The notes beneath the pieces were generated by a model. The model made no database searches. It was not told the origin of the DNA and saw nothing but the letters and a program-made list of their open reading frames with translations. A stretch of DNA of 64,000 nucleotides from Woronichinia naegeliana WA131. Its GTDB lineage: Bacteria; Cyanobacteriota; Cyanobacteriia; Cyanobacteriales; Microcystaceae. The first letter of the stretch is position 1; every line of letters begins with the position of its first letter. Made by a program: the position numbers and the translations under genes. The DNA lies in assembly GCA_025370055.1 (NCBI GenBank), contig CP073041.1, positions 4,992,272 to 5,056,271 on the forward strand. The letters are read 5' to 3'. Below are positions 1-9,809 of this stretch, one piece after another.

Positions 1-542
1 TCATCAACTCTATTTTTGTTGTAGCAAAGTACTTGAGTGATGACTGCGCCGGGTAATCCATAAATTTTATTTTGATAGGTGACTTGAGCTAAAGCGGACG
101 GCAGAATGTTCCTTAGATCAATACTTTTAGGATCAATCGAGACTAAGGTCTGAGCTTGAATCAGCTTAGACATAAAATCATAATCTATCAGCAAAAGATT
201 AGGGGCTAATCCAGCTCTAAACTGTCGAAAAAAACGTTTTATTAATTCTCTTTTCGGGATTTGTTCAACAACAATATTAACATTGGGATTAATCTGTCTA
301 TAGGTATTAATGGTTCGTCTAATTTCTGCTGTATTAACATCTAAATCATGCCACAGCAAAATACTACCACTGATGTTCTTGGCGGAAGAGGCACTATCCC
401 TAATCTCAAAGTTAGAATTGGCAGACTTGCTACTATCATCACCGTTGCTATTAATCAGGGGCTGACTACAAGCGGATAAGCAAAGAAAAATGGCTAAACA
501 AATTGCCATTAATCCAGGACAGATTAATCGAAATCGGTTCAT
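1..542 (-). CDS. extracellular solute-binding lipoprotein, family 1 (partial, C-terminus outside window)
   Basis: An open frame of 180 codons starts with ATG at 542 and runs off the left edge. Residues 1-25 form a lipoprotein signal: a charged start (MNRFR), a hydrophobic stretch, then the lipobox LSAC with Cys25. A Ser/Asn-rich linker follows. From about residue 58 there is a typical start of a sugar-type periplasmic binding protein: a beta strand (ILLWHDL), the segment NPNVNIVVEQIP, then APNLLLIDYDF, and later YQNKIYGLPGAV. This matches family 1 solute-binding proteins of ABC importers. The substrate cannot be told from the N-terminal half. It lies 42 bp downstream of the lyase gene on the same strand, so co-transcription is possible, but no functional link is evident. 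Confidence 0.8.
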   Translation of the reverse strand, partial: MNRFRLICPGLMAICLAIFLCLSACSQPLINSNGDDSSKSANSNFEIRDSASSAKNISGSILLWHDLDVNTAEIRRTINTYRQINPNVNIVVEQIPKRELIKRFFRQFRAGLAPNLLLIDYDFMSKLIQAQTLVSIDPKSIDLRNILPSALAQVTYQNKIYGLPGAVITQVLCYNKNRVD

Positions 543-584
543 GGAGAGGAAATTGCTAAACCAAAGAGGACGAAAAGAAGGAAA

Positions 585-1118
585 TTATTCTGTTTTGGTG
601 GGGGGCAGTTTGCGAATTTCAGTATAAAAAGCACTATGGCTGAACTGATGGTTCTGTAAGACTAAGCTGGTTCGCAGGCGTAAGTTAGGACTGGCAAACC
701 AGAGTCTTTCTTCAATCTGAAGGGGGCCTTGTTCTAGAATCAGAGTCAAGCTTTCATCCACTGCAAAGAGATATTTCCCGACCAAGGCTTTTTGTCCTAT
801 TTTTAGGGGTGATCGCCGCAGTTGGCCGTGATGGGAATGTTCGGGATGGGGGAGAAAAAGATAAAGTAAAGAGCCTGTTTGTTTCGGTTTACCCCAATCA
901 ACGGAATTATCCCAGCCCATTTGTAAGCCCAGTATTTGCTCCGAAGTGGGAATATCCTGACTTTGTGCAAATTCGACAACAGTTGGATGATTAAAGGCTA
1001 AGGTTTCAATGGTCAACTCGGATTTGTGGCTTTCGGCCACATTACGGTTAAAGTCGTAATTACTGCGCTGAGAGAACCATTTTCCCTCCCATAGCGTTAA
1101 AAAATCTTGAATTTCCAT
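585..1118 (-). CDS. phycobiliprotein lyase, CpcS/CpeS family
   Basis: The 177-residue product has the hallmarks of the CpcS/CpeS lipocalin-fold chromophore lyases: an N-terminal EGKWFSQRSNYDF segment, KSELTIE shortly after, GWDNS in the middle, and the C-terminal block RLWFASPNLRLRTSLV followed by FYTEIRK. Members attach phycocyanobilin or related bilins to cysteines of phycobiliproteins. The open frame extends upstream to 1157, but the methionine at 1118 (MEIQDF) fits the family start. It lies 41 bp downstream of the HEAT-repeat gene on the same strand. CpcS versus CpeS/CpcU type, and the bilin or subunit served, cannot be decided from sequence alone. Confidence 0.82.
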   Translation of the reverse strand: MEIQDFLTLWEGKWFSQRSNYDFNRNVAESHKSELTIETLAFNHPTVVEFAQSQDIPTSEQILGLQMGWDNSVDWGKPKQTGSLLYLFLPHPEHSHHGQLRRSPLKIGQKALVGKYLFAVDESLTLILEQGPLQIEERLWFASPNLRLRTSLVLQNHQFSHSAFYTEIRKLPPTKTE

Positions 1119-1159
1119 GAATCGTTTATTAAAACCGAATTGACCAAACCTGATCAATT

Positions 1160-1843
1160 TTAGGTTATTTGGAGCCGTTGCAACGCAAGCTGGGCTGCTT
1201 GATTCACCTGGAAGTGTTCATCTTTGGCTAAAAACTTGAGAGCAGAAAGAGATTTTTCACAGGGAAGATTACCCAGAGCCTCAGCCAAACGTTGTCGAAC
1301 TAACCAATCCTCGGAACCGGCAAATCTTAAAATGGCCTCCACCGCATCTACGGCTCCAATTTCTCCGATCGCGGCGATCGCTGCCTGTTGTACCACCACT
1401 TCCTGATTATCTAAGGCCTGAAGTAAAACCTGTTTAGCGCGTTGATCTTTCAAATTGCCGAGAGAAACTGCTGCACTAAAACGGACTAACCATTCCGTAT
1501 CTTCATAAAAAGCCCGACAGAGCGGTTCAAAAGCTCGATTATCTTCCAAATAACCCAGAGCACCTGCCGCATCCGCCCGAATGCCATAGTCGGGATCGGT
1601 TTCCAAGAGTCTAACCAAAATGGGATAACATTCTTCAGTTTGTTTAATGCCCAGGGCAAACACAGCCATGGAGCGAATTTGTAACACTTCATCCTCTAAT
1701 ACTTTTTTAATCAGAGGAACCGCTTCCGCACTGCTGATTTCCCGTAATGAGGCTAAGGCAATCATGCGATCGCGGGAATTGGGACTTTCTAGCTGGGTTG
1801 AAATTTGAGCAAGGTCTGGAACGGGCATGGGAGTTTGTAACAT
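1160..1843 (-). CDS. HEAT-repeat protein, NblB/CpcE-like
   Basis: The 227-residue product consists almost entirely of about six HEAT repeats of roughly 31 residues, seen as recurring blocks such as IRSMAVFALG, IRADAAGALG, VRFSAAVSLG, VQQAAIAAIG and VRQRLAEALG. In cyanobacteria such short all-HEAT proteins belong to the CpcE/CpcF lyase-subunit and NblB (phycobilisome degradation) group. The adjacent CpcS-type lyase downstream supports a role in phycobilisome assembly or turnover; this is inference from context. A catalytic or binding residue cannot be named. Start at 1843 (MLQTPMP); a second methionine six codons in is possible. Confidence 0.72.
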   Translation of the reverse strand: MLQTPMPVPDLAQISTQLESPNSRDRMIALASLREISSAEAVPLIKKVLEDEVLQIRSMAVFALGIKQTEECYPILVRLLETDPDYGIRADAAGALGYLEDNRAFEPLCRAFYEDTEWLVRFSAAVSLGNLKDQRAKQVLLQALDNQEVVVQQAAIAAIGEIGAVDAVEAILRFAGSEDWLVRQRLAEALGNLPCEKSLSALKFLAKDEHFQVNQAAQLALQRLQIT

Positions 1844-1860
1844 TTCTTAATATTTCTCTC

Positions 1861-1866
1861 ATTATA
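1861..1866 (-). promoter_or_regulatory. candidate -10 box for the HEAT-lyase operon
   Basis: Reading the minus strand, TATAAT lies 18 bp upstream of the ATG at 1843, in the 103-bp gap shared with the divergent hisS gene. This would give a leader of only about 10 nt. No convincing -35 hexamer is seen at standard spacing, so the call rests on a perfect -10 match only. Confidence 0.3.
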
Positions 1867-1946
1867 GAGAGTTTTCTGATTTTCGGATCTTAACTTCATC
1901 GGCTATGGTAGATAAGGCAGATTAATAGTGAAAGGTGCAAAGCAGA

Positions 1947-3230
1947 ATGGGTGCGATTCAAGCGAGCCGAGGAACCCGCGATATTCTTCCCTCAGAGATG
2001 GGTTATTGGCAGCAGGTGGAAAGGGTGGCGACTCAGGTTCTTGAACAGGCTCTATACCAGGAAATTCGGACTCCTATTTTTGAACAAACGGCTCTCTTTG
2101 AACGGGGCATTGGCGAGGCCACCGATGTGGTAGGCAAAGAAATGTACAGCTTTCTGGATCGCGGCGATCGCTCTCTAACTCTCAGACCCGAAGGCACAGC
2201 CGGCGTAGTAAGAGCCTTGATTGAGCATAATTTACAGGCCAGTGGTGGTGTGCAGCGACTATGGTACAAAGGGCCAATGTTTCGTTATGAGCGGCCCCAG
2301 GCAGGTCGTCAACGGCAGTTTCACCAAATTGGGGTAGAAGTGTTAGGCAGTGCCGATCCCCGTGCCGATGCGGAGGTCATTGCCTTGGGAACCGATATTT
2401 TGCAAACCTTGGGCTTGAAAAATTTGCATTTATCCCTGAACTCGGTGGGCAATGTGGAAGACCGTCAACAGTACCGCGAGGCTTTGGTTAACTATCTCAC
2501 TCCTTATCATGCCGATCTTGATCCCGATTCCCAGGCCCGTTTGAGTCGCAATCCCCTCCGAATTTTGGATAGCAAGGATCAAAAAACCCAGGAAATTGTC
2601 CGTCAGGCTCCCAATATTTTGGCCTATCTCGGCGATCGCTCCCGCCAGCATTTTGAGCAAGTCCAGCAATTATTAAGCGATCTGGGCATTGTTTATCAAT
2701 TAAATCCCTCCTTAGTCAGAGGTTTGGACTACTACACCCATACCGCCTTTGAAATTCAATCCGATGATCTAGGGGCCCAGGCAACGGTTTGTGGCGGCGG
2801 TCGCTACGATGGTTTAGTGTCTTCCCTCGGTGGCCCTGACACACCGGCCGTAGGTTGGGCGATCGGTTTAGAACGACTCATTTTACTTTTGCAACAATTA
2901 CAACCGGTTCTTTCCCCGCGACCGGATTTTTATCTGGTTTCCAAAGGAGAAAAGGCGGAACACCATGCTCTACTGCTGGCCCAACGCTTACGCCAAGCTG
3001 GTTTTAGCGCAGAATTGGATCTGAGTGGCAGTGCCTTTGGTAAACAATTTAAACGGGCGGATCGGAGTGGGGCGATCGCTTGTTTGATCTTAGGAGATGC
3101 GGAGGCCGAGGCCCAAACCGTACAACTGAAATGGTTAGCTCAAAAAGAACAGGAAACCCTGAGTCTGACGCAATTATTTTCTCAATTGGGGGAACTTCGA
3201 GCCGAGATTAACAGACTTAAATTCTCATAA
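1947..3230 (+). CDS. hisS: histidyl-tRNA synthetase
   Basis: This is a class II aminoacyl-tRNA synthetase that charges tRNA-His. It shows the family start [12 protein letters not shown], motif 2 in the region [18 protein letters not shown], the histidine-specific motif [14 protein letters not shown], the GGGRYDGL loop and motif 3 (GWAIGLERL), followed by an anticodon-binding domain. Length is 427 residues from the ATG at 1947, normal for the family. The frame is open from a GTG at 1935, but the ATG at 1947 gives the expected N-terminus and has a purine-rich AAAGG upstream. It is transcribed divergently from the HEAT-lyase genes. Confidence 0.96.
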   Translation: MGAIQASRGTRDILPSEMGYWQQVERVATQVLEQALYQEIRTPIFEQTALFERGIGEATDVVGKEMYSFLDRGDRSLTLRPEGTAGVVRALIEHNLQASGGVQRLWYKGPMFRYERPQAGRQRQFHQIGVEVLGSADPRADAEVIALGTDILQTLGLKNLHLSLNSVGNVEDRQQYREALVNYLTPYHADLDPDSQARLSRNPLRILDSKDQKTQEIVRQAPNILAYLGDRSRQHFEQVQQLLSDLGIVYQLNPSLVRGLDYYTHTAFEIQSDDLGAQATVCGGGRYDGLVSSLGGPDTPAVGWAIGLERLILLLQQLQPVLSPRPDFYLVSKGEKAEHHALLLAQRLRQAGFSAELDLSGSAFGKQFKRADRSGAIACLILGDAEAEAQTVQLKWLAQKEQETLSLTQLFSQLGELRAEINRLKFS

Positions 3231-3389
3231 CTAGCGGGATTTCGCGATCGCTTCTAGTAATTTTACCTAGACCTTAACAATAGGATTTCTTAAACTAATG
3301 CCAGTTTGATTTTTAAGTCATTAGATTTGAGAAAATTAGTATTATACCTATTACTATCGGGTCGCTCCTCCTCCTCTTTTGACAATTTT

Positions 3390-4691
3390 ATGAGCAACAC
3401 TTGGGACTTTTTGATTCAAAAAGACGGTGAAACAGAATGGTCTAAACTGACAGATCTTTCTAGTTTGCCAGCCGGATGCTATCAATTGGCGGCCAAAAGC
3501 GATCGCCCCAAACTCAACGTGGATATTCGCATCACCCATCAAGATCTCAAGCAAGCAAATCCGCCCCAAACCATTGCTTCTCTCTCACACCGCTTAGATC
3601 ATGAGGGTTTTATTTTGTTACTTCCCCTCACCCATTTATCGGCTGGTCAATGGCAAATTCATTGTTTTCCATCTATCTTAGCTGAAATGTCCGGCGCAAC
3701 TTGGCGAACCTCACTTCAGTTTGATATTACTCCCGTTGAGCTATTAGAAACCCCCTTGGAGCCTCCCCAAAAATCTTCTCTCCTAGATTTCTTCCGCTCA
3801 ATGGAGATGCCCGAATTATCACCTCTGCCCGACGTATTTACTCCCACACCTCATCAATTTGCCTACCTTGAAGAAGCGGCTTTAACACCTGAATTAGAAG
3901 CCATTAGTCAAATTCATTATGAAATGGAAGTAATCTGTCAGCCTGTCAACATTGATGCTCCCTTAACTCCTGAACCAGATCCGTTATCTTTAGACTCATC
4001 TACTACGACAAACTCAGTTACGGTAATCTTGCCGGAATCCGATTCCCCTGGTGTACCTATCCCAGAAGAATTAGAACTTGTCTCCTCTTCCCCATCAGTG
4101 ATCACAGAATTACCTTTCCTTGATGAGATAGATGCAGAAGATGACCAGCCGATCCTATCAGAGTTATTTCCTTCCCTAGCTGAATTAGAGGAGATAGAAG
4201 CGGAAGAAATTCAAACTCTTTTCGCCACTGTTTCTTCGTCAGAATTAGCAACAGATATCAACCCAGAAGAAACCCAAGCAATTTGCTTAGAAGAACTACC
4301 TCTACTAGAAGGGAAAAGTACCAAAGAAGCCGATGAAAACATAACAAAACTTTCTGTAGAAATCCCTGCAATCGCTGACACTATTTCCTCTCAAGATCAT
4401 CCGGCCACATACACCCATAAACGAGAGATTACTTATTTTGTCGAGCTTTCCTATCCCGATCAGAACAGGACTTTTACGATTGATGTGGTTGTCACGGAAG
4501 GGGATAATCATATTCCCTTAGATCTTCAGTTACCGAAGCTATCTGTAATGCGCAGGAGACTACATATCACCTCTCCCAAAAGCACCAAAATCTTACCGCC
4601 AAAACTTTACCCTACTGTTCCCCCACAAGTTTCTCAGTCAAGTAAAAAGTTACAATTTACTAAATTTGAACCGTTACAGAAAGTTTCCTAG
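3390..4691 (+). CDS. acidic protein of unknown function, cyanobacterial type
   Basis: The 433-residue product starts at ATG 3390 (MSNTWDFLIQKDGE); upstream codons in the frame come from a TTG and look non-coding. Residues 1-130 form a compact domain (segments PAGCYQLAAKS, LNVDIRITHQD, FILLLPLTHLSAGQWQIHCFP). The middle 200 residues are rich in Glu, Leu, Pro and Ser and look disordered. A short C-terminal beta-like block (YFVELSYPDQNRTFTIDV) is followed by a basic tail. The architecture suggests a structured head, acidic linker and structured tail. I do not recognise the family and give no function. It converges on gyrB. Confidence 0.6.
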   Translation: MSNTWDFLIQKDGETEWSKLTDLSSLPAGCYQLAAKSDRPKLNVDIRITHQDLKQANPPQTIASLSHRLDHEGFILLLPLTHLSAGQWQIHCFPSILAEMSGATWRTSLQFDITPVELLETPLEPPQKSSLLDFFRSMEMPELSPLPDVFTPTPHQFAYLEEAALTPELEAISQIHYEMEVICQPVNIDAPLTPEPDPLSLDSSTTTNSVTVILPESDSPGVPIPEELELVSSSPSVITELPFLDEIDAEDDQPILSELFPSLAELEEIEAEEIQTLFATVSSSELATDINPEETQAICLEELPLLEGKSTKEADENITKLSVEIPAIADTISSQDHPATYTHKREITYFVELSYPDQNRTFTIDVVVTEGDNHIPLDLQLPKLSVMRRRLHITSPKSTKILPPKLYPTVPPQVSQSSKKLQFTKFEPLQKVS

Positions 4692-4693
4692 AT

Positions 4694-4813
4694 TACTGAT
4701 CAATGTTAGGAGGAGGGTATTGAAAATTTTGCACTCCCAAACAGATTCAAAACAACTAGTAGCACAACGGGAATAATGGCGAGCAGAAAGGTCTGGGTAA
4801 TACCGGACTCCAT
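4694..4813 (-). CDS. candidate 39-residue single-pass membrane peptide
   Basis: An ATG-initiated frame of 39 codons on the gyrB strand starts 57 bp after the gyrB stop. It encodes a short polar start (MESGITQ), one clear hydrophobic segment (TFLLAIIPVVLLVVLNLLG, residues 8-26) and a polar tail containing YPPPN. This resembles the plan of small thylakoid-complex subunits, but it matches none I can name. No strong ribosome binding site is seen. It ends two bases from the stop of the convergent gene. Confidence 0.35.
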
Positions 4814-4870
4814 TTCAAGCCCACCACTTCGTTGGGGAAGATTCCCTGGTTTTACAACCCATTTTTTACA

Positions 4871-7800
4871 CTAAATATCTAAATCAACGAGATTTAATTT
4901 AGCTCCATAGGTTTCAATAAACTCCCGACGCGGGGCAACGCGATCGCCCATCAATACCGTAAAAATGCGATCGGCTTCGGCAGCATCCTCAATTTGAACC
5001 CGTTTTAAGGTGCGAGTTTCTGGGTTCATCGTTGTATCCCATAACTGAGTTGGCATCATTTCTCCTAGCCCTTTAAAGCGTTGAATCGTATAACTGGCAT
5101 TGGAGGGAAATTGACTAATTTGTTCCTGTAATTCTCGATCTGAATAGCAATAGTAATGGTTTTTACCACGCTCTAATTTATACAGAGGAGGACAGGCAAT
5201 ATAAATGTAACCTTGATCCACCATATCCCGTTGATAACGATAGAAGAAAGTCAGTAAAAGAGTGCGTATGTGCGCCCCATCAACATCAGCATCAGTATTA
5301 TGGGCAAGAACGCCACCCACACCACAGACAAAGTTCTCATCATCTTCAACTGAGAAATCATAAACATATTCCCCCACCGCCTCAATTTCTTGATGGCTGA
5401 TCACTTTCAATCCCATTAAATCTTCACTAATCGGGACAAAATTCTGGGCTTTGCGAGTGGGGTTCGCTAGATGATTAATCAATACATTCGCAAGATGATG
5501 ACGTTGCCAAATCGGGCGACATTGTTCTAACTGTTCTTTACCACAGAGAGTAATGGTGAAGTAGGGATGACGGGTTTGGATAGGCGCATCGATCGCCGTT
5601 GACGGTTGTAAGCGAGAGTGGCTGACAATCAATCCCAATTGACCAAATAAGTACAGTAGTCCATCTTTAGCCGAGGTAGAATTAGTCGTCAGCGAAAAAT
5701 GGTTGTCTCCAATAGTTCCATCGCCGAGGAAATAACCTTCTAAAAAGGCTAGTTGTAACTCTTCGCTTAAGCTAAAAATGAGATCGGGCAATTGTTTCTG
5801 ATGGGCCACCTCTGCAAGATTCCAGGCTTTTAACAGACGAGCCGCTAAGACACTATGGAAGTAGAGTTTAATACCCTGACTATCGGGATCTGCATAGCAT
5901 CGAGGTGTTTCTCCAAAAGTGGCGGTAATAGCTGCCATTAATTCAGGGATAAAGACCTGATCTTTTTGTCCTAAATTGAGACTAACTTGATGTTGACTTA
6001 AGGTTCCCTCGGCCACATACCAGCCTAAAAACCACAGTAATTCAGCCGTAATTGGCAAGTAACGAGCAAAAGCTTTATCTAGATGAGCTTGAGGAACCAA
6101 TTGAATATGATCATCTAGGACAATTAATTCGCTAGGGGTAAAGTCCTCAAAGGCTTTATAGTCACTGACTTCTCGCCAACGAGCATTTTTGCTTTGGTTA
6201 TCCTGATGAAGATAGGTTTCTAATTTAGAAGGTAGGGTTTCATAGACAATTTGGTCATTACCGCCGATCGCCTCTAAATAGTTGAGAAAAGCAGGCAAGG
6301 TTGGATGATTGATCCCTCGTTCCCAATGACTAATCGTTATCGGTTGTTTAACATTGCAAAGAGTCGCTACTTGTTTTTGGGAAATTTGGGAAGTTTGACG
6401 CTGTTGGATCAAAATTTGCCAATCTTCTTCGCACAGTTGCACCCTTGGCTCACTTAATAAATCGGGACGTTCTACCTTTGCTAAAACTCGTTCACTGGCA
6501 ATACGTCGTACCGATTCTCCTTGCAGATAAAGAGAATGGGTTAAGCCAGCCTGATAAAAGGTTTTGAGTAGATCGATACGCTCCGGTTGGCTATTAGGAC
6601 GGGGTAAACGACGACTGGCAACTAATAAATCCCCTACCTGAATTTCATTGCCTTTTTTGAGTTTCACTTCTCCTTGATCATAGACAAAGACACTATGAGA
6701 AGATGTAACCTTAATAGAGCGATTGTAACGGGTGGTAATTTCATACATCGGCTCTTCATGACCGTGACGAATCACCGCTTTGAGGGGACGGAATCGAGTT
6801 TGATGAGTATGGGGATCAAAGGAAATCACTTGATAGCGTTCAGGGGTTTTTCGACCCTCAATGCAATCATCAATAAATTGCCCAATTTTGACAAATTCTG
6901 TTTTGCCGGTATCATCCATGACGAGAGTCGGCTCATCCCCTGCCACACTCATAATAATAATATGGTGATAGCGTAGTTGATTGACATCAAATTCATCGCC
7001 TTTAATCCCTAATCCTAATGCTGTAATTAAGGCCTGAATTTCTGTGTTTTTATAAATCTTGGCATCATCAGTTTTTTCAATGTTTAAAATCTTACCTCGT
7101 AACGGCAAAATTGCTTGAAAACGGCGATCGCGCCCCTGTTTAGCACTGTTATGAACAAAGATGCCACTTGCTAAGGCAAAGTTATGGGTATGGGGAACTT
7201 CGATATCATAAACGTCATATCGTTCCGTCACCATCTCAATAGAAACAATACGATGGTTATAGTTTGCGATCGCTTCCTTAGCTAACTGTTCGTTGCCTTC
7301 AAAGTAACGCTTACAGAAAGTATCAAACCGTAACAGAGATTTATCATTAGTTTGTAAACGGTAAGCTCGATAAGCCTCTAAGTCCAAATAACCTTGTTCT
7401 AATTCAACTTGCTTAAGGGTAGCTAAGGTTTTCTGATAGTAGGTTTTATTTAACGCAGAACGTCGTTTTTTCCGAAATTCTGGAGTCCATTGTTCTTTCG
7501 TTTTTTCCCGTCGCCATTCCCGTAACTCAGGATTATTCCATTGCTCTTTCGAGGTTTCAGAATACTGTTCTCGTAGCTCAGGATGCTCATTAAAATACTC
7601 ACGAACTCGCTCAGACTGGGCTAAACGATTTTCCGCTTGACCCCAATATTGCTGTTGTGCCTGATTCAGTTGAACATGATTTTGACGGCGATAGTCTTCA
7701 TTATTTTGATAAAACTCTAACCATTTGTTGGTCATATAAGTTTTATAGGCTTGATCTTCCCATTGAGCTTTAGCCAGTTCAGACAAAATTGCCTGGGTTT

Positions 7801-9751
7801 CAGGTTGCTTCATGCGATCGCTCATTTTTTGACGAAACTCTTCACTTTGATGGATTTGACGGCTTTTCTCAATCACATCAGGACGATGTAACGTTTTTTC
7901 AATATGACGACGATGCAATGCAATATGATCTTTTTTCGGAAGTCGTTTAATATTGCTTGGATTATTATTAAGCTTATTAAAATCTACATGATGACGGTCT
8001 GATCCCTCAGAAGCCGAATAAACTCCATTTTGCAAATTGTAGAAGTCAGCTAACAAATGGGTATAAATCCACTTATCATGCTTGGGATTCCAAACAAGTT
8101 CGTAACCATCTAAACCTTGGCCATTCGAGTTCTTTTGAGAAAGCTTACGATACAAAGGCATTAAAGAATCATCAGGAGTCAAATCAATCGCCGCCTTATA
8201 ACTACCATCCCTTAACATAAAAGGATGATCTGGTGTGCAGATTAACTCTTCTTGATTATCCAACGTAATTTTGATAACCGTTGCATTTTTCTTGGTAACA
8301 CGAGCATTGATAATTCGCTCTATGCTGATATTGTGATCGTCTCGAATGGTATAGCAGAAATTTTGAATTCCAGCTTTTTCTTCTTCGACTAATTCTTTAA
8401 AGCTAAGGTTACGACCATCAGCCAATGCGACCTTAGTATCTCCGCACCAACAGCCCCCAGCACTATCGCCTTCGACGATATAAATCTCTGATTCAGTGGG
8501 ATCTTTGCTGCTACAATCTGCCAATTTACCTGGTAAAGTTGAGGATTCTAAAACCGATTTACGACGCACTAACTCCCGCGCACGACGGGCTGCCTCTGCC
8601 GCTTTATAAGCTTGCACTGCTTTTTCAATAATTGAATCAGCAACCTGGGGATTAAAATCTAAAAATTCCCCTAACGCTTCACCCACAAAAGAGTCAACAA
8701 TGCCGCGAACTTCGGTGTTACCTAATTTGGTTTTGGTTTGACCTTCAAATTCAGGATCGGGGACTTTGACGGAAATAACCGCCGTTAAACCTTCCCGAAC
8801 ATTTTCACCCCCTAAATTGGCTTCGTTTTCCTTAATTTTATTGCGTTTGCGGGCGACGGAATTAATGGTACGAGTGAGAACTGTCTTTAAACCTTCGAGG
8901 TGAGTTCCTCCGTCAATGGTGCGAATATTATTGGCAAATCCTAAAAGATTGTCACTGTAGGCATCAATACACCACTGAAGGGCCACTTCTACCTGAACGT
9001 TATTGCGTTCACCAGAAACATAGATAATATCCTTATGTAGGGCTTCTTTCTCGGAGGTCATGTAGGCGACATATTCCTTGATGCCCCCTGCGTATAAATA
9101 GGTTTCAATATGGGGATCGGATGGACGGCAATCGCTGAAAGTAATGGTAATACCGGCATTGAGATAGGCTAATTCCCGTAACCGACCGGAAAGCGTAGAG
9201 TACTCAAATTCAATCCCGCCGGTAAAGATCTCTTGATCCGGTAAAAAGATGACCGAGGTTCCAGTGGCATGATCCGGATTCTCTGAAACCTGTAGTTCCG
9301 TGACAGGAATCCCTTTTTCAAAACGTTGAATATATTCCTTGCCATTGCGCCAAACCGTGACTTCTACCCAAGCTGAGAGGGCATTCACTACGGAAATACC
9401 GACACCATGCAATCCACCGGAGACTCGATAACCACCACCACCAAACTTACCCCCTGCATGGAGAACTGTTAATACTGTTTCTAACGCAGATTTCCCCGTT
9501 GTCGGGTGGATCTCAGTGGGAATCCCACGACCATCATCTGTCACCCGCACTGATCCATCAACATTGATATCAATTTCAATATGGGTACAGTAACCTGCCA
9601 TCGCTTCGTCAATGGAGTTATCCACCACTTCATAAACCAAGTGATGTAGCCCCTTCGGGCCTGTTGTACCGATATACATCCCCGGACGCTTACGAACCGG
9701 ATCCAAACCTTCGAGGACTTGAATTTGATCGGCACTGTAGTTATTGGTCAT
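4871..9751 (-). CDS. gyrB: DNA gyrase subunit B with two inteins
   Basis: This is the ATP-dependent type II topoisomerase subunit. The 1626-codon frame from ATG 9751 ([16 protein letters not shown]) contains about 640 residues of GyrB plus two inteins of 435 and 551 residues. The GHKL ATPase domain is visible ([33 protein letters not shown]). The TOPRIM domain is cut twice: once right after EGDSAGG and once right before TDADVDGAH, so both metal-binding catalytic motifs depend on splicing. The C-terminal part ([15 protein letters not shown]) is intact. The frame is open to 9808, but 9751 matches known cyanobacterial GyrB starts. Without protein splicing no active gyrase could be made, so both inteins are presumably functional. 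Confidence 0.96.
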   Translation of the reverse strand: MTNNYSADQIQVLEGLDPVRKRPGMYIGTTGPKGLHHLVYEVVDNSIDEAMAGYCTHIEIDINVDGSVRVTDDGRGIPTEIHPTTGKSALETVLTVLHAGGKFGGGGYRVSGGLHGVGISVVNALSAWVEVTVWRNGKEYIQRFEKGIPVTELQVSENPDHATGTSVIFLPDQEIFTGGIEFEYSTLSGRLRELAYLNAGITITFSDCRPSDPHIETYLYAGGIKEYVAYMTSEKEALHKDIIYVSGERNNVQVEVALQWCIDAYSDNLLGFANNIRTIDGGTHLEGLKTVLTRTINSVARKRNKIKENEANLGGENVREGLTAVISVKVPDPEFEGQTKTKLGNTEVRGIVDSFVGEALGEFLDFNPQVADSIIEKAVQAYKAAEAARRARELVRRKSVLESSTLPGKLADCSSKDPTESEIYIVEGDSAGGCWCGDTKVALADGRNLSFKELVEEEKAGIQNFCYTIRDDHNISIERIINARVTKKNATVIKITLDNQEELICTPDHPFMLRDGSYKAAIDLTPDDSLMPLYRKLSQKNSNGQGLDGYELVWNPKHDKWIYTHLLADFYNLQNGVYSASEGSDRHHVDFNKLNNNPSNIKRLPKKDHIALHRRHIEKTLHRPDVIEKSRQIHQSEEFRQKMSDRMKQPETQAILSELAKAQWEDQAYKTYMTNKWLEFYQNNEDYRRQNHVQLNQAQQQYWGQAENRLAQSERVREYFNEHPELREQYSETSKEQWNNPELREWRREKTKEQWTPEFRKKRRSALNKTYYQKTLATLKQVELEQGYLDLEAYRAYRLQTNDKSLLRFDTFCKRYFEGNEQLAKEAIANYNHRIVSIEMVTERYDVYDIEVPHTHNFALASGIFVHNSAKQGRDRRFQAILPLRGKILNIEKTDDAKIYKNTEIQALITALGLGIKGDEFDVNQLRYHHIIIMSVAGDEPTLVMDDTGKTEFVKIGQFIDDCIEGRKTPERYQVISFDPHTHQTRFRPLKAVIRHGHEEPMYEITTRYNRSIKVTSSHSVFVYDQGEVKLKKGNEIQVGDLLVASRRLPRPNSQPERIDLLKTFYQAGLTHSLYLQGESVRRIASERVLAKVERPDLLSEPRVQLCEEDWQILIQQRQTSQISQKQVATLCNVKQPITISHWERGINHPTLPAFLNYLEAIGGNDQIVYETLPSKLETYLHQDNQSKNARWREVSDYKAFEDFTPSELIVLDDHIQLVPQAHLDKAFARYLPITAELLWFLGWYVAEGTLSQHQVSLNLGQKDQVFIPELMAAITATFGETPRCYADPDSQGIKLYFHSVLAARLLKAWNLAEVAHQKQLPDLIFSLSEELQLAFLEGYFLGDGTIGDNHFSLTTNSTSAKDGLLYLFGQLGLIVSHSRLQPSTAIDAPIQTRHPYFTITLCGKEQLEQCRPIWQRHHLANVLINHLANPTRKAQNFVPISEDLMGLKVISHQEIEAVGEYVYDFSVEDDENFVCGVGGVLAHNTDADVDGAHIRTLLLTFFYRYQRDMVDQGYIYIACPPLYKLERGKNHYYCYSDRELQEQISQFPSNASYTIQRFKGLGEMMPTQLWDTTMNPETRTLKRVQIEDAAEADRIFTVLMGDRVAPRREFIETYGAKLNLVDLDI
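5297..6949 (-). other. intein 2 in GyrB, with LAGLIDADG endonuclease
   Basis: A 551-residue insertion between HHIIIM and TDADVDGAH. It begins with Ser1 ([12 protein letters not shown]), has block [10 protein letters not shown] with the expected His, two dodecapeptide motifs ([12 protein letters not shown] and [13 protein letters not shown]) with the acidic catalytic residues, block F ([16 protein letters not shown]), and ends GGVLAHN before +1 Thr. Between block B and the endonuclease lies a segment resembling an XRE-type helix-turn-helix ([11 protein letters not shown] then [12 protein letters not shown]). It is therefore a Ser1 intein with a different endonuclease class from its neighbour 66 residues away. 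No perfect GCGATCGC was seen in it. Confidence 0.9.
7148..8452 (-). other. intein 1 in GyrB, with HNH endonuclease domain
   Basis: A 435-residue insertion between EGDSAGG and SAKQGRD. Splicing residues are present: Cys1 in block A ([13 protein letters not shown]), the block B motif CTPDHPFML with its His, block F ([14 protein letters not shown]), and the terminal FVHN with penultimate His and final Asn, followed by +1 Ser. The insertion site and strong similarity of the ends match the known Synechocystis GyrB intein. The middle has an HNH homing-endonuclease core ([20 protein letters not shown]) followed by QW-type helical repeats ([16 protein letters not shown]) typical of DNA-binding modules in such enzymes. 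It contains two perfect GCGATCGC sites, suggesting long residence. Confidence 0.93.
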
Positions 9752-9809
9752 AAAAAAAATGGGAGTTTGGAAACTCAGTGTCTTCAGACCTGAGAGGAAA
9801 AACGACACA

